NCBI RefSeq assembly: GCF_000006565.2
Contig: NC_031479.1
Location: forward strand, 3,374,289 to 3,438,288
Direction: 5' to 3'
Source of the DNA: Toxoplasma gondii ME49
Lineage: Eukaryota > Apicomplexa > Conoidasida > Eucoccidiorida > Sarcocystidae
Length of the DNA stretch: 64,000 bases
Positions 56,205-64,000 of this stretch are shown in pieces. Numbering within the stretch: the stretch's first letter is position 1; each line of letters opens with the position of its first letter. A model generated the notes under the pieces. That model did no database searches. It was not told the origin of the DNA and worked only from the letters and a program-made list of their open reading frames with translations. The position numbers and the translations under genes are program-made.

Positions 56205-59200
56205 GTTTGCATGTATCTCTCGATACCTCTATCGCCGTGTATCTCTGTTTGTATATGCGTCTGCGTGTCTTTTGTATCTGTGTGTTTGTCTGGTTGTGCG
56301 CGCGCGAGAGTTCGATGTCTTGACGTTGCTTCTATGTTTTCAGGATCATAGGCCGGCTGGAATCTCAACTTGCGGACCTGCGAATGCGGCAAGTCGTTTT
56401 GGGTCTGAGGTCCTCGTGCGTTTTCTGTATCTCGTTTCTCTTTTTCAGATGTTTTCCCCTGGGTTTTCGCTCTTTCTCGAGTGTCTCTACACACCTCTTT
56501 TTCACGGTTCTTGCACTTGCATTTTTTCATCTCCCCTTTCCTTTTCGAGGGCGACGTTATGGTTTTGGATTCGTGAATGACTCTCAATAACTGGCTGAGT
56601 GATTGTACGATAATGACATCAATGCAGGACCCATTAAGGTGTGTAGCATCTCTTCCGTTGTCGCTTTGGCACTAGCTCTGCGTTTCTTTCTAGTGTCCGG
56701 CTGCTTGTTCTCTGTAGTCCGACTCACACTTGACATTTTTCGGTTTTCTCCGAATCCCTACACTTTCTTCTGCCCCTGGTATCTTGTCCTCCCAGTGTCG
56801 CGCTTTCCTTCTCTCTCTGTCTCCCCCCACCCTCCCCCTGCCCGTGGCTCACCTGTCTCGCCTACGCGTCTCCGAACTCGCTTTGCAGGCACTCACCGGG
56901 ACGCGCGGAGGCGCACGAGGGCGGCGGAGGCGAGGCGCCTCTTCCTCAGGACGTCAAGGAACTTCAGCAACTGCTGCGGGAGAAGGAGAAAGCAGTTTGG
57001 GATCTCAGCGACCGCCTGCTCGCGACGAGCTCCGAAAAAGACAACGTCGAACAGGTGAGGAACTGCATGCATGCGCAGGCGTTCGTTTCGACACACGCCT
57101 GTGCTGGGCCTGAAGGAGGAGAAACCGCTCAGGAGAACCTCCGTCTCAGGACAAGCTGAGATCTCGGGGGGGACATTCCACATGCGTCGTCGAGTCTCGT
57201 TTATTAAACAGAAAAAAAACAGCTGCCGTTGCTCCAGCTTCACGTATCCTGCTCTCTTGCCTGCAAAAGGGGAAGACGTCTGCCTCTCACAAGGCGCAGG
57301 GCGCGCGACAGGACTGATCTCAGAGCATCTGCGGTCGACACAGATCTCTCGCATCGGCCCATGGATGGACACAGGCGCCACCAAGACAGTGTCACAGGGA
57401 GGAAAGACAACAGCGTTCTGGCCTTCCGGCATCATCTCACATCTCTCTGCGGATTTGACTTCATCCGTAACCGCCTGGGCTCTGGTTGGCTTCTTCTTCG
57501 TCGCCCGATCCCTCGCTGCTTGGCTCGCCATTCGCTTCTAGCTCGCAGAGGCACCTTGTCTCCTCCCGAGGCTCTTCTCGCGTCCACTGGGCCGTTCGGA
57601 CTCTGCGGGTGCGGCTACGGCCTCGACCTTCGACCTTGTTATAAGACCTCACGCCCCCGTTTCTGCTTGCTGCAGGAGAACCGGCAACTGAAGATACAGT
57701 TGGAAGCGGCGCAAGCGTCGAGTTCGCAGCCTCTCACGCCTTCTGGGAAGAAGAGCAAAAGCAAGGGAGGGGGCGTCTCCGACGAGGTGTACAGACAGCT
57801 GCAGACGCAGCTGGCCGCCGTGCAGACGCAGCTAGCCACGGCGACTGCGGAGAAGGACGAGAGCGAACGCAGAAGGAAGGTTCACACTGTGGAGATGGAG
57901 CAGAAACTTGAAGGCGCTGACAGGAGCCTCAGGAGACTCGCAGAAGACAAAGACCGTCTCGAATGCGCGGTGAGGAAGAAGAGAAGTGCAAAGACTGGAG
58001 GAAACGGAGAAGAGACGAAGCACCGAAAGAACAGTGCCGAGTAGCCCAAAGAGAACAGAGAAATCAGAAGCCACGAGGGGCGGCGGGAGCGAAGGAAGGA
58101 ACAGGAGGCAAGCGAGAAGGAGCGAGAAAAATAAGAACGAAGAGAGAACACGAGGGGCAAAGAAAAGAGGGAAACGTTTTCACGTGTATGTCTGCTTTTC
58201 GCCACCGTCTTGCGCTGGCTCGATCGCGACGGTTGCTTCTGCATGTTCCGACTCCGAGAGACTATGCGTCATCTGAAATGTCTTTGAAAAGATGCCATTT
58301 CTTGTGTCTCACCACCGGATGAAGAAGATGAAGAAGACGAAACAGTCCATGCATGCAACGCCGTCAGCGAGGCGCGTTTCCTTCTCTCTCAAACTCTAGT
58401 AGTGTCTGGGTCTTGTGGTCTGCGTTGGCGTTTTCAGCTGAAGAAAAAAGACGCAGAAATCGCTGCTCTCGAAGTTTCACAGGTACGTTGTCTGGCCTGC
58501 GCCTCTTCTTTCCTTTTCCATATGCTCAACCTGGGTTCCTGAAGAGGCAGGGAAGTCACCGTCCAGTCGCCTTGCTTCGCTGGTGCTCTCCGCTTTTCCC
58601 TTCGCGAAGGATGACTTGTCAAGTTTATTTTTCGCGTTCAAGTTTATTTTTCGCGTTCAAGTTTATTTTTCGCGTCAAGTTTAGTTTTCCCGTGTCGGGA
58701 TCTGCGCTTCTTCATTTGGCTTTTTTTCTCGCAGGACTATCGCTCTCAGGCCTTGGCTGTCGCCCGTGGTGTGGCTCTCCCTCCCCTCCCTAAGACGCGT
58801 AGGTTCCGCGCATTTCCAAGGTCTCTGTTTTCTTGCTCTGTGTCTCGTCGCGCGCTCGCCATGTCACCGCTTATGTCTCCTCTCCTTCTGCCGCTGCCGT
58901 CTCCCGCCTAGCGCGTCCCACTCTTCCCTGGCGACCTGCGGAGACACACGGGACCTTTGCCTAGCCGTTCTCGTCTCGTCTCCCTTTCTCTCCAGAGCCT
59001 GCAGGAGGCAGCGAGGAGGGCACCGGCGCGCATGCGACCAACGACCTCGAAATCGAGCTCGCCCTGAAGAGCGCGGCTCTGCGAGCTCTCAGCGTGAAAA
59101 ACGCTCATCTCCACGATGTCCTTCAGCGCCTCCAACACACGACCAGCATGGAGGCCACGGAGAAGGAACTTCAAAGGACAAAAGCGGTGAGGCAGACATC

Positions 59201-60767
59201 TGCAGCAGACTGTCCTCAGCTGATCGGGGGGAGACGTCTTCCCTTTTCAACGTCTGTTGAGTCTCTGCAGAGGGCCTGTGAACGGAGAGAGAGAAATCAA
59301 AAGAAATCGGTTGTTCTCGCGGACGAAAACGACGGAGTTGCCTACCCCAGATACGTTTGTTTGAAACGTAGAAGGAACCCAAAATGCAGTTCAGAGACGC
59401 GGAAACAGGCAGGACTTGGACGCACATGCAGAGAGGACAGCTCCAAAGAAAGGGAACGACGGCACAGAGAACCTTCCTCGCATGCGTATGCACAGCCCCC
59501 AACTGCATACATGCGTAGTCGACTGCCTTCACAACAAGGCAGAGGACTTCTCCCTTCACCTTCGACGGGGACGAGGTTGCGGCCTCCTCTCTTCTCTGTC
59601 ACCTCTTCAATCGACATCGGGCCTCGCATCTCGACGACTCCACTTACTTCTTCTCTGTGTCTGCTTCCTCTGAGGTTTTGCCTTTCTTGCTTCCTCTCCT
59701 TATGGGCATGCGTCTCTCTGTCCAGCTTCCCTTTCTCCTGCTCCGCCTCAGATGCTCTCTCCTCTGCGTTCCTGGCTGCTTCCAATCATGCCTCCTCTCT
59801 CCGCCTGTCCCTGTCGGCCTGTTTCCCTCGCGTTGCGCTTCGCAGACGCTCCAAGACGTGCACTCTCAACTTTGTCAGGCGAAAGGTGATTTGCAGAAAC
59901 AAAAAGCAGAGAAAACTCAGCTCGAGGTGAGTCTCGCGTTCTCTCCTTCTCCCTGTCCATGTTTCTTCTTCTTCTGTGTCTGCTCGATATTTGATTCGTC
60001 TCTCTGCCTCCTTCGCTGGTACGTTTTCCTCTGCTTCTCTTCTCCTTCCCTTCTCGCTCCATGTCCTTTTTCGAGTTTGTTTTCGCTGCAGACGCGCGTC
60101 TCTCGCCTTGAAGCGGAACTCGAAGTCTCTCGACAGGACGACAGAGTCGCCAGAGAGGCCCTCGCGGAGGCTCAGAAGCGCAACGCTCGAACGGCGGAGG
60201 AATACAAGGCCCAAAACGAGAAGTCGGGAAGACCTTGCATGCAGTTTCGTTTCTTTCCCTGGGCGTCGATGAGCGACTTAAGCGTGATGTTCACGGGCGT
60301 CTACTTCTAAAAGAATCACCACTTTAGCTGCGGTCTTTCGTTCCCTGCCTGGCGTTCGAATATCCTTAAATGACGCCTTTCAAACAAGTGTACTTCGTCA
60401 TGTCATGAGAGAAACCGCTGCGTCGGGACATGCTTTTTCATATGCGTGCTATGCGGACGTAGTCGCTTTCTGCTGCATGCAGTTGAAGCGCGGAGCGCAA
60501 ACGGATTTCCACTCACATTCTACAGGCCTGTAGCCGAAATATCATCCCCTCTCCTACATGCGTACAGATGCATGCGCATGCCTGTGTGTTGCTGTTCATC
60601 CTTATCTCAAGTCCTCCCTCTGTGCACCGCAAAAACGTACATGCATCAACTGCGAATGCATCATCCCTACACATACAACATACATGTATTTATGCACTTA
60701 TGTATATACATATATATATATATATATGCGCATATATGTAAGACAATTTCACGAAAGTACACCTACC

Positions 60768-60810
<43 letters not shown>

Positions 60811-61208
60811 GTATCTATATCTGTATCTATCTATATATATATATACTTCTGATGGCATGCCCAGTGCTTTGGTCCGTTGTCTGTGGGAGTTTCTTTCACT
60901 GTTGGTTTCTGTTTCAGTAGGTTTTCTGTTTTTCTTCGTTCTTCCGTGTCAGATATTCGTCGCTGTTGGCGCGAGCAATGGCCGATGTCGAGCGCATGGA
61001 GGCCGAGCTGACGAAGGAGCGCAGCGCGTGAGAAAAAAGTCGCAGACTTCCACGGAGAAGACAGCCAGACTTCATGCAAAAATGCGAAGCTTCCAGGAGT
61101 CTCCAGAGCCCTTTATCATATATACATATATATATATATATATATACATATTGACAGATCGATCTGCATATACACACCTACATCTCTCTCTTTTTGTATA
61201 TATGTATA

Positions 61209-61257
<49 letters not shown>

Positions 61258-64000
61258 TTACGCATTTACATAGACATCTTTAACCGTGCATACATCCTTA
61301 TCTGCGTGCGTAAACGATATCCGGAGAGACGCAGGCGAGCTATGGTTTTTTTAACGCCGAGAAAGTTACATGTCTCCCCGGTAGTGCATGTCACAGAAGA
61401 GCAATGGGTCTAGAAAGTGGATGTAAGAAAACATATCTACTCAGAAAAGTCTCTTTTTGGAAAATATGAGATAAACATACATGGATATGCACACAGAGTT
61501 ACTTTTGTCCAGTGTTCGGCCTGAGTGTACGTTTGCGGAGGCATCTCCGCGCCCCTCCACGTAGTAGTAAATCTACATACCAGATTTCTGATGTCACTCT
61601 ACAAAAACCTCAACTATGCGTATAAATAAATGAATGATCAGTCGCGTCGTGTGCATCTCTCTATATGCCTATGTTTATGCAGAAGGTAGCTCCTTGGGTT
61701 TTCTCCACTTCACTTTTTTGAGACGGAAGTTCACTCTCTCACAACTCTCAAAAAATTTGGATAATCCTCATTCTTGGCGCTTGCATGTGGCTGCTGCGTG
61801 TCCGAGCGTTTATTCACTGCATTGATTTCGGACTCTGCATGCACTATTTGTTGTTGCATGCGCAGCCGGCGAGAAGCAGGGAAGACCTTTCGAGAACAGC
61901 TGCGGCGCTTGCGTGCGTCGAAGGCGCGTCGCCTGGACTTTGCGACGGCAGATCCGCTCCAGCCTCTCCCGAGTTCTAAGGATCTTCTGACTTCTCCCTC
62001 GGGTGCTAACAGAGACAATTCTTGCAGCAGCTCTGTGAGCAGGTCCCTCAGAGGCCCTTCAACGACGCAAGACGCGGCGGCACCCCAAGGCGGCCAACCT
62101 TTGACCTTTCCAATAGGAAAAGATGAGTGTGAAAGGCCTCGAGGGAGAAACGCATTTGACACAGATGCACATTTCTTCCAGAGAGAGCGATTGGCGAATC
62201 AACTTGCGAGTGCTCCAGAGTCCAAAACGACAGCGAGAGACAGAGACGGCAGAGGATCGACGCGTACTGGGGTGTCTACACCCCACGCAGACCTGTCAGG
62301 TGCATGTGCGGCCTGGAGACGCGAGACGCAGCAGCTGCCGAGGCCAGTCGGGGACGACGGCCTCTTTCTGTCTTCGCCTGCGAGTTCTTCCTTCCTCTCG
62401 CCTGCAGCTCATCCAGAGGAAGAGGCGTTGCACAACGCGCAACTTTCTCATCTTTCCGCTCCCGGCGGCATGTCCGCGAACTGCCCCACCGGGGGATCTG
62501 AGGTGTATGTACACCCGGAGCGCCTCGCAGATGACGCGTTCTACTACATCCTGGGGGACGACGGGAGAGTCCGTTGCGTGGAGCGCGCGAAGGTGTCAAG
62601 AGCGAGTTTCGATCAGCGAGAGCAGAGAGGAGAGACCCTTCAGGTGACGAAAGAGGATCAGGAGCGCACAAAGCAGATCCTGAGGACTTTCCTGGAAGAA
62701 GAACGCGTTTTCCGAGAAGAAACCGAGAGGAACCAGGGCGCGCGTTACGCCAGCGGTCACAGTGAGGCCCAAGACCGTTTTTCCTCCTCGCCGCAGGCTT
62801 CCTCGCGACGGCGACACCAGCGCGAAAGGAGACACTTTGAGAGCGAGAGCGTGGAACCTGGAAATTCGTCTGCGGTTGCTTCCGACCGTCGAGACGCGTC
62901 TTCCTCCTCTTTTCTTCGCGCCGACTTTTCTTTGAGGGAATCGCAGAGTTCGCCCTCTCGCCAGGCCTCCCGAGAGCAGACGCTCTATGCGCGGCGCGCC
63001 CCCGTAGCGGAGGATTTGCCCCCGGCCGGGGCCTCGGCCCGCCGCGCATTCTTGCCCAGCGGCGCATGCGGCTTATACTCGGAGACGACCTGGCCGACGA
63101 GGCCCCATGCGTACCGAACTGAAGCTTGGCAGGCGGAGAGTCGCCCAGCCGAGGCGTTTGGGCGCGACGATACGCAGCACGCGCTGTTTTCGCTTTCAGC
63201 TGATAGCTCTCGCCTCGTCAGCGCACAGAGCGACAACGTGAGAAAGGACTCGGAGGTTTTTTCTGGAAGGCGCGAGGCGGCAGAGTCCGGCGTTGGAAGC
63301 GAGGAGACGGCGTGTGCAATCCAAAGCCTCGGCGCGGTCGAGCAACTCTTTCCTTCAACACCTGCATCTCCCGAGAGATCTGTTGCCGCGAGGGGAGCAG
63401 CACCGCAGTCGCACTCGCATGCTGGGGATCTCTCAACGGGAGAAACGTTCGCTTTCCAGGACAGCCAGCAGATGCCACAGGCATCCTCCGAGGAAACGGA
63501 GACAAGCGGGGGACGCAGAGGCGACTCCAACGGATCCGAAGGTCCTCAGGGAAAGGCGACCCAAAGCAAACGCGAAGGAGGGCAAGCCGGAGAAGTGGAA
63601 CAGGCAGAAGAAGTAGAAGAAGAGGAAGAAAAAGGAGGAGAAAGAGAGAGAGAGACGCCAGGGATGTTAAACTCTGTGAAACCCCGCAGAGAAGCCCGAG
63701 ATGGTGGAGAGCAGACTGCCAAGACAGGAAACGAAAGTCGAGTGCCTCGACACGGCAGCGAAGCGAGCAGAGAGACTCAGAAAGCAAACGGAGGAGAGGT
63801 CAACTGCGGGACGAGGCTGAAGCCGCTGCATGTGTCTGCCGATGAGAGCAGTGGCACTGCATGCAGTGAAATGGCGGGTGTGTTTCTGCGCGGAGACAAC
63901 GAAGAACGAGGAGGCGACGTCGACGTCGCTTCATTAGTTGATCGTTTGCACTCCATTAGCGAGAAGGGCAAACAACTCTTTGGGGAGAAAAAAAGAACAG
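50313..64000 (+). CDS. Coiled-coil protein, 19 exons, 3'-truncated by window edge
   Basis: ATG at 50313. Exons: 50313-50413, 50827-50872, 51295-51365, 51804-51899, 52882-52968, 53480-53566, 54229-54297, 54972-55061, 55658-55714, 56344-56388, 56889-57054, 57676-57969, 58438-58482, 58735-58798, 58996-59186, 59846-59926, 60092-60222, 60953-61027, and 61866 to the window end, still open. At least 1310 residues. Exons 1-18 are almost continuous heptad-like coiled coil ([81 protein letters not shown]). The last exon (over 700 residues) is polar and disordered with acidic runs near 63590-63660 and one more ordered patch ([20 protein letters not shown]). No motor, kinase or membrane motif. A structural role (cytoskeleton, centrosome or tethering) is inferred from architecture only. 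Three introns need GC donors; the donor at 60223 (GTCGGG) is weak. Confidence 0.85.
51366..51803 (+). other. GC-AG intron 1 of the coiled-coil gene
   Basis: Donor AG before GCGAGT. Splicing here leaves AG, which joins the first G of the next exon to give AGG and keeps the coiled-coil frame (NLQRDR then RLEVNEHH). The nearby GT alternative (before TTTCC) would enter the next exon in a frame with an immediate TGA. Confidence 0.7.
52500..52745. repeat. AT-rich block with (TATC)n, coiled-coil gene intron 4
   Basis: ATATAAAT-type units, about six TATC repeats at 52612-52636, then AT runs. The following exon begins at 52882. Confidence 0.9.
53567..54228 (+). other. GC-AG intron 2 of the coiled-coil gene
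   Basis: Donor AAG before GCAAGT, a near-consensus GC donor. It keeps frame from ANADNR into [14 protein letters not shown]. The alternative GT three bases downstream would give an Arg/Ser/Gly-rich frame with no heptads. Confidence 0.65.
54115..54165. repeat. AAAT/AT microsatellite, coiled-coil gene intron 6
   Basis: AAAT units followed by ATATAT and GTATATAAAT. Confidence 0.85.
54333..54346. repeat. Dispersed near-palindrome, variant GGTGGACGTACACC
   Basis: Copy in an intron of the coiled-coil gene (54298-54971). Confidence 0.6.
54590..54690. repeat. AT/GT microsatellite, coiled-coil gene intron 7
   Basis: CACATATATATG and pure AT units. Confidence 0.9.
56075..56215. repeat. (CTATAT)n and (AT)n microsatellite, coiled-coil gene intron 9
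   Basis: Degenerate TATCTATATGTATCT units passing into two pure AT runs. Confidence 0.9.
56389..56888 (+). other. GC-AG intron 3 of the coiled-coil gene
   Basis: Donor GCG before GCAAGT. It joins ADLRM-R to [14 protein letters not shown] and then the heptads of [12 protein letters not shown]. Using the GT four bases later would shift the next exon into an Arg/Gly-rich frame that loses the coiled coil. Confidence 0.65.
58621..58692. repeat. 19-bp minisatellite in an intron of the coiled-coil gene
   Basis: Unit AAGTTTATTTTTCGCGTTC: two perfect copies (58621-58639, 58640-58658), a third shortened at its end and a degenerate fourth. It lies in the intron 58483-58734, just before the acceptor. 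Confidence 0.9.
60690..60845. repeat. AT microsatellites, coiled-coil gene intron 17
   Basis: Pure AT at about 60712-60727 and 60779-60808, then ATCTGTATCTAT units. Confidence 0.9.
61115..61265. repeat. AT microsatellites, coiled-coil gene intron 18
   Basis: Two pure AT runs (about 61124-61147 and 61213-61249) separated by non-repetitive sequence. Confidence 0.9.
62502..62515. repeat. Dispersed near-palindrome GGTGTATGTACACC (in CDS)
   Basis: Reverse-complement orientation of the common form, in the last exon of the coiled-coil gene, encoding VYVHP. A shorter variant, GGTGTCTACACC, lies at 62271-62282. Confidence 0.85.

Overview
The window reads as nuclear DNA of a tissue-cyst coccidian of the Toxoplasma/Neospora/Hammondia group (Apicomplexa). 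The grounds are: GC-rich coding exons separated by pyrimidine-rich introns; many (AT)n/(GTAT)n microsatellites in introns and spacers; frequent TGCATGC; multi-exon genes with clean GT..AG borders; and a decayed nuclear copy of an apicoplast-type rpoB segment. There are no bacterial operons, ribosome-binding sites or CRISPR arrays. All exon models were worked out by hand from splice sites, reading phase and protein continuity, without transcript data.

Layout. (1) 1-19706 (+): the 3' part of one giant gene, 11 exons encoding at least 4835 residues and open at the left edge. I do not recognise it; a large nuclear-pore scaffold protein is one possibility. (2) 19.7-27.3 kb: a gene-poor, lower-GC, accessory-looking island. 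It holds a few short secreted or membrane candidates, an intronless 309-residue signal-peptide plus single-TM protein (minus strand) and the rpoB relic. (3) 27304-29898 (+): an intronless 864-residue Ser-rich, low-complexity protein. (4) 31735-32166 (-): an intronless AP-2 clathrin adaptor sigma subunit, convergent with (3). (5) 34789-44764 (+): a 12-exon MutY/MUTYH-type adenine DNA glycosylase, divergent from AP-2 sigma. (6) 45894-46284 (+): a small two-exon, very basic 102-residue protein, followed by a weaker multi-exon candidate to 48266. (7) 50313-64000 (+): a 19-exon coiled-coil protein of at least 1310 residues that runs off the right edge. It has three introns that need GC donors and a run of seven consecutive symmetric small exons.

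The genes look like independent eukaryotic transcription units, not a pathway cluster. The two with firm functions are AP-2 sigma (endocytic adaptor) and MUTYH (base-excision repair of A opposite 8-oxoG). The most notable signals are the rpoB relic, the three GC-AG introns, the duplicated exon-like segment at 18964-19016 inside an intron of the giant gene, and a dispersed near-palindrome GGTGTACATACACC found in CDS, introns and flanks.
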